Notes: a model not told the origin generated them from the sequence alone. Shown: positions 24,185-31,779, counted from the stretch's first letter. The stretch is DNA of 43,783 bases from Clostridia bacterium (GCA_017938795.1 JAGBAV010000121.1:1-43783); one strand, 5' to 3'. Program-made: numbers and translations.

Positions 24185-25093
24185 ATGGAGATCAGGAAGG
24201 TGGGCCTCATCGGCCTTGGCGCAGTCGGCATGAACTTTGGCGAGCATCTGCTCAGGAGCGGCGCGGATCTGATTGTGATAGCCGATGAGGAGCGCGCGGC
24301 GCGCTATCAGCAGCAGGGTGTGTACAGCAACGGTGAGAAGATTCCGTTCGCCTATGCCACGCCGGCGCAGGCGAAGCCCGTGGATCTGCTGATCATCGCG
24401 ACAAAGGCCGGCGGCCTTCAGGGCGCGCTGGATACAGCGGAGGGCTTTATCGGAAAGGATACGCTGATCATCTGCCTGATCAATGGCGTCACCAGCGAGG
24501 AGATGATCGCAGAGCGCTACGGCGCGCGCAATGTGCTCTACAGCGTGGCGCAGGGCATGGATGCAACCAAGATCGGCAACCAGCTGACGTATACGCATTC
24601 CGGCCGCATCGTGCTGGGAGAGAAGGCGCCCGGCCCGGTGTCGCCGCGCGTGCAGGCAGTGGCGGATTATCTCAATGCGCATGACGTCACCTGCCAGCCC
24701 GTGGAGGATATGGTGCGCAGGCAGTGGGGCAAGCTGATGCTGAACGTGGGGCTCAATCAGGCGTGCATGGTCTTCGAGGGGGATTACGCCGCCGTGCAGC
24801 AGCCCGGTCAGGCGCGCGAGGTCATGCTCGGCGCGATGCGCGAGGCGCAGAAGCTCGCTGCGCTGGAGGGCTTCGCCATCAGCGAGCCGGAGTTTGACGA
24901 GTGGGTCGCGATGGTCGATTCGCTCTCGCCGGACGGGCAGCCGAGCATGCGGCAGGACGGCGAAGCGCACAGGAAGAGCGAAGTCGAGCTCTTTGCCGGC
25001 ACGATGATCCGCCTTGCAAAGAAGCATGGCGTGGACGTCCCCGTCAATCGCTGGCTCTATGACAGGGTCATGGAGATGGAAGCGGCGTACTGA
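24185..25093 (+). CDS. 2-dehydropantoate 2-reductase family protein
   Basis: A 302-residue NADPH-dependent dehydrogenase of the ApbA/PanE family. The Rossmann motif is at the N-terminus (VGLIGLGAVGMNFG). LLIIATKAGG carries the conserved lysine, LINGVTSEE carries the Asn used in catalysis, and the C-terminal helical domain has the ordered RRQWGKLMLNVGLNQ. The classic reaction is ketopantoate to pantoate for coenzyme A, but many paralogues act on other keto acids and no pan genes are nearby, so no symbol is given. ATG 24185 is six bases after GGAGG; ATG 24179 abuts it. It is the last gene before a terminator. Confidence 0.87.
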   Translation: MEIRKVGLIGLGAVGMNFGEHLLRSGADLIVIADEERAARYQQQGVYSNGEKIPFAYATPAQAKPVDLLIIATKAGGLQGALDTAEGFIGKDTLIICLINGVTSEEMIAERYGARNVLYSVAQGMDATKIGNQLTYTHSGRIVLGEKAPGPVSPRVQAVADYLNAHDVTCQPVEDMVRRQWGKLMLNVGLNQACMVFEGDYAAVQQPGQAREVMLGAMREAQKLAALEGFAISEPEFDEWVAMVDSLSPDGQPSMRQDGEAHRKSEVELFAGTMIRLAKKHGVDVPVNRWLYDRVMEMEAAY

Positions 25094-25176
25094 TCAGGCG
25101 GCCGGGGGAGAGCGGCCTGCATGCCATAAGGGCAGTACGCCGCACCGGAAACGGGCTGACAGAAGCATAACCTGAA

Positions 25177-25210
25177 ACAGCAAGCCGGGCAGATGACGGC
25201 TTGCTGTTTT
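25177..25210 (+). terminator. Intrinsic terminator after the ketopantoate reductase-like gene
   Basis: A perfect 11-pair stem (ACAGCAAGCCG at 25177-25187 with CGGCTTGCTGT at 25197-25207), loop GGCAGATGA, and TTT after it. It lies 84 bases after the stop codon. Confidence 0.75.
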
Positions 25211-25230
25211 GCATAATGCTGTGATAGAAT
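25201..25230 (+). promoter_or_regulatory. Possible promoter of the XRE regulator gene
   Basis: TTGCTG (25201-25206) and TAGAAT (25225-25230) have an 18-base spacer. The -35 box lies in the right arm of the preceding terminator. It is a fair match about 55 bases before the gene. Confidence 0.45.
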
Positions 25231-25284
25231 CAGGGCAGTAAACTTGAATGCACCGTCATGCCGGTTGTTTTCAGAAAGGCAGAT

Positions 25285-25893
25285 ATGATGGAATTTGGCG
25301 AAAAACTGAGAGAACTACGGAAACAAAAAGGCCTTACACAGGAAGAGCTTGCATCGGAACTCTTCGTATCCAGAGCTGCGATTTCAAAATGGGAATCCGG
25401 CAGAGGCTATCCCGGGATAGATTCCCTGAAAGCAATCGCAGGGTTCTTCGGAATGACGATCGATGATTTGCTCTCGGGCGATGAGCTGCTGACCCTGGCG
25501 CAGGAGGATGTGCAGCAAAAGGAAAGCCGCTGTCGCGATCTGACATTCGGGCTGCTGGACTGCAGCATAGCCATGCTCTTCTTTCTGCCGTTCTTCGGGC
25601 AGAAAGCCAATACGGGAATACAGGCGGTTTCGCTCATGCACCTTGAAGGGATTTCTCCGTATGTGAGGCTGGTTTATTGTCTTGTTGTGACCGGGATTGC
25701 TGTATCAGGTGTGCTGACGCTTGCTCTGCAGTCGTGCCGCAATACACTGTGGGTGAAGAGCAAGAGCAGGATATCCATCGCATTGAATGCGGCAGGAGCG
25801 CTCCTCTTTATCATCAGCCTGCAGCCGTATGCGGCAGTGTTTCTGTTCATAATCCTGACGATAAAGGGGCTCATGCTGATCAGATGGCCATGA
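25285..25893 (+). CDS. XRE-family regulator with C-terminal membrane helices
   Basis: A 202-residue protein. Residues 1-65 form a Cro/CI-type helix-turn-helix (FGEKLRELRKQKGLTQEELASELFVSRAAISKWESGRGYP), typical of Clostridial XRE regulators. The rest has about four hydrophobic segments (LLDCSIAMLFFLPFF, LVVTGIAVSGVLTLAL, AAGALLFIISLQPY, VFLFIILTIKGL), so the DNA-binding domain would be tethered to the membrane. ATG 25285 follows AAAGG; ATG 25288 is equally possible. Base composition is less GC-rich than in its neighbours, with more AAA and ACA codons, which hints at a different origin. It may regulate itself and the PAP2 gene downstream; that is inferred. Confidence 0.85.
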   Translation: MMEFGEKLRELRKQKGLTQEELASELFVSRAAISKWESGRGYPGIDSLKAIAGFFGMTIDDLLSGDELLTLAQEDVQQKESRCRDLTFGLLDCSIAMLFFLPFFGQKANTGIQAVSLMHLEGISPYVRLVYCLVVTGIAVSGVLTLALQSCRNTLWVKSKSRISIALNAAGALLFIISLQPYAAVFLFIILTIKGLMLIRWP

Positions 25894-25911
25894 TACGAAG
25901 CGTATCATGGC
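25887..25911. other. Perfect 11-bp inverted repeat over the regulator stop codon
   Basis: GCCATGATACG (25887-25897) and CGTATCATGGC (25901-25911) flank the loop AAG. It covers the TGA of the XRE gene. No T-run follows directly, so it may be an operator for the regulator or a hairpin in the message rather than a clean terminator. Confidence 0.6.
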
Positions 25912-25999
25912 TGTGACGGCCTGTTTCTTGCGGTGATCCATGCCTTCTTATAGACTGTGTTCAGGCGGAAGCCAGAATACAGAAAGGCAGGTTGATACC

Positions 26000-26653
26000 A
26001 TGAGAAAAGAAGACCGGGGAAACTTTATCATAGCGGCAGATGTGCTTGCGGCGTTTTTAGGATGGACGGCTGCAGTCCGATGGATTGATGTTGAGGCAAT
26101 CGGGCCGCAGGGGTCAGCTGTCGGGGTGGCGTCAATCAATCAGTTTGTTCACCGCCTTACAGGCGTTCATATGTTCCTGTATACGGTCACAGATTGGCTG
26201 AGTCTGGTGCCTGTCATGCTTGGAACAGGATTCGCCTTTCTCGGGCTTATGCAATGGATCAGGAGAAGGCGCCTGCTGAGCGTGGATTACAGCCTCCTTG
26301 TTCTTGGCGGATTCTATATCGCTGTGATGGCGGCGTATATCCTTTTTGAAGCGGCTGTCGTCAATTACAGGCCTGTGCTGATTGACGGGATTCTGGAGGC
26401 ATCGTATCCGTCGTCAACAACCATGCTTGTTATGTGTGTGATCCCGACTTCGATCATGCAGTTCCGTGACCGCATCCAAAACAGAATGATCAGGCGGTGC
26501 GTTGTGACCGCATGCGCTGTGTTTATGGTGTTTATGGTCATCGGCAGACTTGTTTCAGGTGTACATTGGTTGACGGATATCATCGGCGGCGCGTTGCTCA
26601 GCGCGGGGCTTGTTCTGATGTATCGCGCCGTCATCCGTTTGAGAATCGGATAA
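26000..26653 (+). CDS. PAP2-like membrane protein with altered phosphatase motifs
   Basis: A 217-residue membrane protein with about six hydrophobic segments, arranged like PAP2 lipid phosphatases. Motif 3 is present (GRLVSGVHWLTDIIGG with Arg, His and Asp). Motif 1 has VVNYRP, but Glu stands where the usual Lys precedes the Arg by seven. Motif 2 reads YPSSTTM instead of PSGH, so the histidine is a threonine. It may therefore be inactive or act differently. ATG 26000 follows AAAGGCAGG at about ten bases. The gene shares the lower GC content of the XRE gene and sits between it and a strong terminator. Confidence 0.8.
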   Translation: MRKEDRGNFIIAADVLAAFLGWTAAVRWIDVEAIGPQGSAVGVASINQFVHRLTGVHMFLYTVTDWLSLVPVMLGTGFAFLGLMQWIRRRRLLSVDYSLLVLGGFYIAVMAAYILFEAAVVNYRPVLIDGILEASYPSSTTMLVMCVIPTSIMQFRDRIQNRMIRRCVVTACAVFMVFMVIGRLVSGVHWLTDIIGGALLSAGLVLMYRAVIRLRIG

Positions 26654-26709
26654 GCTGCAGTTCCACTGGAATGCCCCAAAACGCGCAGGCATTCGGAGAT
26701 GCATATGCA

Positions 26710-26749
26710 AACGGGCGTCCGGCAGGTATGCCGGACGCCCGTTCTGCAT
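26710..26749. terminator. Bidirectional terminator between convergent genes
   Basis: A perfect 15-pair stem (26710-26724 with 26729-26743) has loop GGTA and ends with CTGCATTT on the + strand and TTTGC on the - strand. It lies between the PAP2-like gene (+) and asparaginase (-). Confidence 0.8.
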
Positions 26750-26821
26750 TTATGGAGAATCGAGGTTTTCTTTGCGCCGCGGGAAGAATCTTCCATTGTG
26801 ATCCGTCTTGATAGTATCCGG

Positions 26822-27823
26822 TCAGATGAAGCGCAGCAGATCGTGCGCGACAGGCGTGTAGAAGAGCGAGGTGATCCGGCTGAGATCGCGCGTCTGCGGG
26901 AGGATCCACATCAGCTTGGCGACGACGGATTCGACAGTCATTGTATGCGCCTGCAGCACGCCGGGCATACCTGCGGCGCGCGCGCCGACCTGATAGACGG
27001 TCATGTCGCTGCCCTCGTGCGGCACCTGCGTGGTGATGACGATGGGCTTGCCGATGCGCGCCCATGCGGCGACGGCGGCGAGGAAATCTTCGCTCTCATA
27101 GCAGGGCAGACCGCCTACGCCGAAGCTCTCGATGACCAGCGCATCGAAGCTGTCCAGCAGCGAATACAGGACGCCGGGGTTCATCCCGGGGATCAGGCGC
27201 AGGACGAACACGCGCGGATTGAGCTCTGTGTAGAACTGCGGCGCGCCGTCCGGCTTTTCCTCGCGGATGTAATGCAGGATGCGCCCCTCGCGCAGCAGCG
27301 CAATATCCGGATAATCGATGCTGGAGAAGGCGTTGAGCGACTTCGTGCGCGTCTTTCTGGCGCGCGTGCCGGTAATGACCCTGCCGTCAAAGACGAGCAG
27401 TACGCCGTGCAGCGCATCATCCTGTGCGGCGAGGAAGGCGTCGTACAGGTTGCGCCGGGCGTCGGTGTCCTGCGAGTAGATGGACTTCTGCGAGCCGGTG
27501 AGGACGATGGGCTTCGCGCTGCGCTGGATGAGATAGGACAGCGCGCTGGCGGTGTAGGCCATGGTGTCCGTGCCGTGCGTGATGACGAAACCGTCGTACT
27601 GATCATAGTGCGCGCTGACGCAGGCGGCAATGCGAAGCCAGCAGTCGGGCGACATATTGGTGGAGTCGATATTCATCAGCTGCAGGGTATCAATGCGGCA
27701 CAGGGACTCAAGCTCCGGCACGCACTGGAGGATATCCTCCGCGCACAGCTGCGGCGCGAGGCCGCTGACCGTCGGCCGGCTGGCGATGGTGCCGCCTGTG
27801 GCGATGAGCAGGATGTTCTTCAT
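26822..27823 (-). CDS. Type I L-asparaginase
   Basis: A 333-residue asparaginase that hydrolyses L-asparagine to aspartate and ammonia. The catalytic threonine motif is at the start (LLIATGGTIASRP) and the second one is at VITHGTDTMAYTASAL. The lack of a signal peptide indicates a cytosolic type I enzyme. The C-terminal domain shows ALVIESFGVGG and PIVITTQVPHEG, as usual in the family. The start codon is the ATG on the - strand at 27823-27821, seven bases after AAAGGAAA. A divergent promoter pair separates it from the small secreted protein. A glutaminase side activity cannot be excluded. Confidence 0.94.
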   Translation of the reverse strand: MKNILLIATGGTIASRPTVSGLAPQLCAEDILQCVPELESLCRIDTLQLMNIDSTNMSPDCWLRIAACVSAHYDQYDGFVITHGTDTMAYTASALSYLIQRSAKPIVLTGSQKSIYSQDTDARRNLYDAFLAAQDDALHGVLLVFDGRVITGTRARKTRTKSLNAFSSIDYPDIALLREGRILHYIREEKPDGAPQFYTELNPRVFVLRLIPGMNPGVLYSLLDSFDALVIESFGVGGLPCYESEDFLAAVAAWARIGKPIVITTQVPHEGSDMTVYQVGARAAGMPGVLQAHTMTVESVVAKLMWILPQTRDLSRITSLFYTPVAHDLLRFI

Positions 27824-27853
27824 GATCGGTTTCCTTTCGGATTTCTTGAGGAC

Positions 27854-27859
27854 AGTATA
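27854..27859 (-). promoter_or_regulatory. Probable -10 box of the asparaginase promoter
   Basis: TATACT on the - strand, 31 bases upstream of the asparaginase start. The expected -35 position holds only TTTTCC, a weak match, so the promoter may need an activator. It lies next to the divergent promoter at 27888-27916. Confidence 0.45.
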
Positions 27860-27887
27860 CCACGTTTGCCGCCGCCGGAAAAGGGTT

Positions 27888-27916
27888 TTGACGGATGTGC
27901 GCGGGGGTGGTATAAT
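27888..27916 (+). promoter_or_regulatory. Strong sigma-A promoter for the small secreted protein
   Basis: TTGACG (27888-27893), a 17-base spacer and a perfect TATAAT (27911-27916). The predicted transcript begins near 27923, leaving a 70-base leader. Confidence 0.85.
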
Positions 27917-27993
27917 GCCTGCAGGTATGCGACGAACCTGAATGGATCTGACTATAGCCGGCGCTGTGCCGGACAGAATAAGGAGGACACAGG

Positions 27994-28488
27994 ATGAAGA
28001 GAATGATGATCGCGCTGATGGCGCTGCTGCTGCTTCTGCCGGCTCTTGCGCTGGCGGATGGCCCGGTGCTGCTGGTGGAGCTGCCCGAGGATGCGCAGAT
28101 GGTGGAGGACGTCTCCTTCGACGACGGCGACTATATCCAGACCTATCAGTTTTCGGGCGTGCAGGTGCAGCTGATCCGCTACGGCGCCTTCTCGATGACC
28201 ATTGAGGAGCTCGCCGCCAGCGACTGGGCTGGCGCAAAGAGCGTGACGCCGATGGAGCTCACCGAGGTGAGCGGCTATCCGGCCTCCGGCGTGCAGATCA
28301 TGCATGAGGAGGCAGCGGCGGAGCCGGTGGAGGTCACGCTGGTGCTGGTGAGCGCGGATGGGTACACGCTGGTGTACAGCGTGATTATCCCGGAGAGCGC
28401 GGGCGACGGCGTCCGTGAGCAGACGGATGCGATGCTGGACGCGCTGCAGGTCTTTGACCCGGAGGGCGGCAGCGAAGAGGTCGGATGA
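27994..28488 (+). CDS. Small secreted protein of unknown function
   Basis: A 164-residue protein with a clear Sec signal peptide (MKRMMIALMALLLLLPALALADG, cleavage likely after ALA). The mature part of about 140 residues is acidic and looks alpha/beta, with hydrophobic strands (EVTLVLVS, YTLVYSVII). There is no cysteine and no lipobox, so it is probably released or loosely cell-wall associated. I do not recognise the family. AAGGAGG lies seven bases before the start. It has its own strong promoter and a terminator-like hairpin, so it is monocistronic. Confidence 0.8.
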   Translation: MKRMMIALMALLLLLPALALADGPVLLVELPEDAQMVEDVSFDDGDYIQTYQFSGVQVQLIRYGAFSMTIEELAASDWAGAKSVTPMELTEVSGYPASGVQIMHEEAAAEPVEVTLVLVSADGYTLVYSVIIPESAGDGVREQTDAMLDALQVFDPEGGSEEVG

Positions 28489-28500
28489 GACGACATACAT

Positions 28501-28531
28501 AGAGGCGGTGCGCATGATGCGTACCGCCTCT
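28501..28531. terminator. Hairpin between convergent genes (secreted protein and murC)
   Basis: AGAGGCGGTGCGCA (28501-28514) pairs with TGCGTACCGCCTCT (28518-28531): 14 pairs including one G-U, loop TGA. The T-runs on both sides are poor. Its position 12 bases after the secreted-protein stop and 20 bases past the murC stop supports a bidirectional terminator. Confidence 0.6.
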
Positions 28532-28550
28532 GTTATGCTTATACGGGGAT

Positions 28551-29939
28551 TCAGTAGTTGTCTCCGTGCTTCTGGATCTGCGCGTTGAGCAGATGGATAT
28601 CGCCGCAGCTCATGGTGATGACCAGATCGCCGGGCTGCCAGTGTGCGCGCAGGAAGGCCTCTGCGTCGTCGAAGGTGGGCGTGTAATGAACGCTCTTGCC
28701 CGTCTTCGCGATGGCGTCCACCAGCATGGTGGAATGAATATCGCCGGGATCTTTCTCGCGTGCGGCGAAAATATCCGTGATCAGGATCTCATCCGCGAGG
28801 TCGCAGCAGTGGATGTAGTCCGCGAAGAGCGTCTTCACGCGGGAATAGGTATGCGGCTGCATGACGGCGAAGAGCCTGCCATGCGGCTGATGCGCGGCGT
28901 TATCCAGCGCGTTGCGCATCTCTGCCGGGTTGTGGCCGTAGTCGGTATAGAGCTCCACGCCGCATACCGTGCCTGTATGCTCAAAGCGCCTGTGCGGCGC
29001 GGCGAAACGGGAGAGGGACTCTGCGATGACGCCGGCGTCTGCCCCGACCTCGACACAGGCGGCCATGGTCGCCAGCGCATGCATGACGTTGTAATCGCCA
29101 GGGACGCGGAGAGCGATATGCGCGGCGATCACGCCGTCCTTCGCAGCGTCAAACTGTGCGCAGCCCGTGTCGTCATAGACGAGATTCAGCGGCTGCCATG
29201 TGCAGGCGGAGGAGAAGCCGTAGGTGACCGTCTTCACCGGGAGCGTGCCCAGCAGGGAGACGACGCGCTCGTCGTCGCCGTTGCCGATGCAGACACCGTT
29301 CTCGGGCAGCAGCGCGAAGAAACGCGCGAAGGCATGACAGATGTCGTCAAGATCCTTGTAGAAATCGAGGTGATCCTCTTCGATATTTGTCACGACGGCG
29401 ATCGTCGGATGGAACTGCAGGAAGCTCGCGTTGAACTCGCAGGCCTCCACGACGAAGGTCTCGTGGCTGCCCACGCGCGTGCTGCCGCCGATATAGTCAA
29501 GCTGACCGCCGATATGCACGGTGGGATCAAGCCCGGCGTCCAGCAGCACCTCGGCGATCATGGAGGTGGTGGTGGTCTTGCCGTGCGTGCCGCAGACGTT
29601 GATCGCGTGGCGGTAGCCCTCCATCAGCTGGCCCAGCAGCGTGGCGCGTTCCATCTGGGGGATCCCCAGTTCGAAGGCGCGTGCGCGCTCAGGATTCTCG
29701 GGCGAGATGGCGGCAGAGTAGATGACCAGATCGGCGCCGTCTACATTCTGGGCACAGTGCCCGATGGAGACATGGATCCCCTGCGCGCAGAGCGCGTCGG
29801 TCATATAGGAGCGGGCAGAGTCGGAGCCCGTGACGGCGGCGCCCGTCTTTGCGATCATGCCGGCCAGGCCGCTCATGGAGCTGCCGCCGATGCCGATCAT
29901 GTGGACGCGCCTGCCGGAGTATTCGCTGATATGCGGCAT
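28551..29939 (-). CDS. murC: UDP-N-acetylmuramate--L-alanine ligase
   Basis: A 462-residue MurC, which adds L-alanine to UDP-MurNAc in the cytosol, the first step of the peptidoglycan stem peptide. The N-terminal UDP-binding domain shows VHMIGIGGSSMSGLA. The ATP P-loop is NVCGTHGKTTTTSM. The central domain has EACEFNASF and TNIEEDHLDFY, and the C-terminal domain has TDYGHNPAEM, all typical of MurC. The start at 29939 lies seven bases after AAGGAGG. It is divergent from purR, an arrangement seen in other Clostridia. The identification is secure. Confidence 0.95.
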   Translation of the reverse strand: MPHISEYSGRRVHMIGIGGSSMSGLAGMIAKTGAAVTGSDSARSYMTDALCAQGIHVSIGHCAQNVDGADLVIYSAAISPENPERARAFELGIPQMERATLLGQLMEGYRHAINVCGTHGKTTTTSMIAEVLLDAGLDPTVHIGGQLDYIGGSTRVGSHETFVVEACEFNASFLQFHPTIAVVTNIEEDHLDFYKDLDDICHAFARFFALLPENGVCIGNGDDERVVSLLGTLPVKTVTYGFSSACTWQPLNLVYDDTGCAQFDAAKDGVIAAHIALRVPGDYNVMHALATMAACVEVGADAGVIAESLSRFAAPHRRFEHTGTVCGVELYTDYGHNPAEMRNALDNAAHQPHGRLFAVMQPHTYSRVKTLFADYIHCCDLADEILITDIFAAREKDPGDIHSTMLVDAIAKTGKSVHYTPTFDDAEAFLRAHWQPGDLVITMSCGDIHLLNAQIQKHGDNY

Positions 29940-30025
29940 AGAGATGCCTCCTTGCTGTGGGGTGATGGCAATGCGCCGCAGCCTTTGCGCGCGGCATAGG
30001 CGGGCGGACATATGCATGCAAGCAT

Positions 30026-30055
30026 ATTATACGTCAAACCGGGCGCAGCAATCAA
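30026..30055 (-). promoter_or_regulatory. murC promoter
   Basis: On the - strand TTGATT (30055-30050), an 18-base spacer and a perfect TATAAT (30031-30026). The predicted start is near 30019, about 80 bases before murC. Confidence 0.75.
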
Positions 30056-30169
30056 CAGGAAAGTGAGATTCGGGCCAAGAAACAGACTATGCCCCTGGAA
30101 AGATTGCATAAAAACGAAAAAAAGCTGAAAGAATCGGAAAAAAGACTGGATTTCTTGAAATAACTGAAT

Positions 30170-30175
30170 TATAAT
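30170..30175 (+). promoter_or_regulatory. purR promoter -10 box
   Basis: A perfect TATAAT 67 bases before purR. The -35 region, 17 bases upstream, reads TGGATT, a weak match, but A-tracts lie just upstream and could act as an UP element. Confidence 0.55.
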
Positions 30176-30242
30176 AGATGGCGATCTGCCTAACATTCGG
30201 AAGAAATTACCGCAGGAATATTCGTATTCGGGAGGGAACAGC

Positions 30243-31082
30243 ATGGACCGCATCCGCCGTAATGAGCGTCTTGCCGCCATGACAAGGATTCTGGTTGAAT
30301 CACCTAACAAGATTGTCACACTTGGCACATTCTGTGAGATGTTCGGCGCAGCGAAGTCGACGCTCAGTGAAGATATCGATATTCTGCGCAATGTCTTTGC
30401 GCAGTTCCATCTGGGGCAGCTGGATACTGTGACCGGCGCGGCAGGCGGCGTGCGCTATCGCCCGGTTCCCTCGGCGGAGGATGCGTATGCCTTTGTTAAG
30501 GATCTTGCGCAGATGCTCTCTGCGCCGGGGCGTCTGCTGCCGGGCGGCTTCGTCTATATGGCGGACATCCTCGCCACGCCCGAGCTTATGGAGAAGATGG
30601 GCGCGGTCATCGCCGCGCAGTATTACCGCGCAGAGCCGGACTTCGTCCTGACGATGGAGACGAAGGGGATCCCGGTGGCGATGATGACGGCGAAGGCGCT
30701 GGGCGTGCCGATGGTCATCGTCCGCAGGGACAGCAAGGTCTACGAGGGCCCTGCGGTGAACATCAACTATCTCTCCGGCTCCGGCGGCCGGGTGGAGACG
30801 ATGAGCCTGTCCCGCCGCACTGTGCGCGAGGGTCAGCGTGCGCTGATTGTCGATGATTTCATGCGCGCAGGCGGCACTGCCCGCGGTATGGTCGATATGA
30901 TGCGCGAGTTCTCGGTGACGGTCGTGGGCGTCTGCGTGATGGCTGCGACGCAGGAGCCGGTGAAAAAGCGCATCGAGGGCGTCAAGTCCCTGCTGGTCAT
31001 CGAGGGCACGGACGAGGCGGACAACACCATCAGCATCCGTCCGGCGGCGTGGCTGGCATCCGGCGCGGAGAAAGGCAAGTAA
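30243..31082 (+). CDS. purR: Pur operon repressor PurR (Bacillus type)
   Basis: A 279-residue PurR of the Firmicute kind: an N-terminal winged-helix domain (RIRRNERLAAMTRILVESP, KSTLSEDIDILR) joined to a phosphoribosyltransferase-like domain. The PRPP-binding loop is ALIVDDFMRAGGTARG. In Bacillus PurR binds tandem PurBoxes upstream of purine genes and PRPP releases it. The start is ATG 30243 after GGGAGGGAACAGC. In Bacillus ridA/yabJ, spoVG, glmU and prs lie between purR and pth; here pth follows directly, 87 bases after the purR stop. A PurBox-like sequence (31082-31094) and an imperfect GC-rich hairpin (about 31109-31135) lie in that gap. Confidence 0.95.
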   Translation: MDRIRRNERLAAMTRILVESPNKIVTLGTFCEMFGAAKSTLSEDIDILRNVFAQFHLGQLDTVTGAAGGVRYRPVPSAEDAYAFVKDLAQMLSAPGRLLPGGFVYMADILATPELMEKMGAVIAAQYYRAEPDFVLTMETKGIPVAMMTAKALGVPMVIVRRDSKVYEGPAVNINYLSGSGGRVETMSLSRRTVREGQRALIVDDFMRAGGTARGMVDMMREFSVTVVGVCVMAATQEPVKKRIEGVKSLLVIEGTDEADNTISIRPAAWLASGAEKGK

Positions 31083-31169
31083 ACCACGAACATTCGGCAT
31101 AGAATCAAGCGGGGGCCCCGGTATGGGACTCCCGCATAGGCTGTTTTGGGAAAATGGAGGATCAAACCT

Positions 31170-31739
31170 GTGTTTATTGTGATCGGTCTGGGCAATCCGG
31201 GCAGGGAATACGCGAGGACGAGGCACAACGTCGGTTTTGATGTGATCGACGTGCTCAGCGAGAAGCACGGCATCGCGCTGACGAAGAACGCCATGCACGG
31301 CCTGATCGGCGAGGGCTTCGTCGGCGGGGAGAAGCTGGTGCTCGTCAAGCCGCAGACGTATATGAATCTCTCCGGGCAGTGCGTGACGGAGATCGTCTCA
31401 TGGTATAAGCCGGAGATGGATCGCGTGCTGCTCGTCTACGACGACATTGATCTGCCGCTGGGCAAGCTGCGCCTGCGCCAGAGCGGGAGCGCCGGCACGC
31501 ATAACGGCATGCGCTCGGTCATCGGGCTGCTCGGACGGCAGGATTTCCCGCGTCTTCGTGTGGGCGTGGGCAAGAAGCCGGAGGGATGGGAGCTGGCGGA
31601 CTGGGTGCTCTCCCACTACCAGACGGAGGAGGACCGCAAGACGCAGTTTGACGCCTTCCTGCGCGCGGCGGATGTGGTCATCGACCTGATGAAGAACGGC
31701 ATAGAGAGCGCCATGCGCACGGCCAACACCCAGAAGTGA
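31170..31739 (+). CDS. pth: Peptidyl-tRNA hydrolase
   Basis: A 189-residue Pth, which frees tRNA from peptidyl-tRNA dropped by ribosomes. The motifs are IGLGNPGREYARTRHNVGF, with the catalytic His19 when GTG 31170 is the start, YDDIDLPLGKLRLRQSGSAGTHNGMRS with the conserved Asp, and FPRLRVGVGKKP. GTG 31170 has GGAGG eight bases upstream and gives the standard N-terminus (MFIVIGLGNPG); TTG at 31146 upstream in frame precedes the ribosome binding site. mfd follows 40 bases later, a conserved neighbour across Firmicutes. The identification is secure. Confidence 0.95.
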   Translation: MFIVIGLGNPGREYARTRHNVGFDVIDVLSEKHGIALTKNAMHGLIGEGFVGGEKLVLVKPQTYMNLSGQCVTEIVSWYKPEMDRVLLVYDDIDLPLGKLRLRQSGSAGTHNGMRSVIGLLGRQDFPRLRVGVGKKPEGWELADWVLSHYQTEEDRKTQFDAFLRAADVVIDLMKNGIESAMRTANTQK

Positions 31740-31779
31740 GCCATAAGCAGAACCCCGACGACGGAATGAAGGAGTAAGC

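Larger units (their letters stand above)
29940..30242. promoter_or_regulatory. Divergent murC/purR control region
   Basis: These 303 bases hold the murC ribosome binding site and promoter on the - strand and the purR promoter on the + strand. Between them is an A-rich stretch (about 30095-30165) with A5, A7 and A6 runs that could bend DNA. A TTCGG-containing element near 30190-30205 resembles half of a PurR box. No gene is visible. Confidence 0.65.

Noticed and set aside
26699-27997. A 432-codon + strand frame opposite asparaginase
   Set aside because: It starts inside a terminator stem and covers the asparaginase gene, which has all catalytic motifs.
28566-29999. A 477-codon + strand frame opposite murC
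   Set aside because: murC motifs on the - strand are complete; this frame is an antisense shadow.
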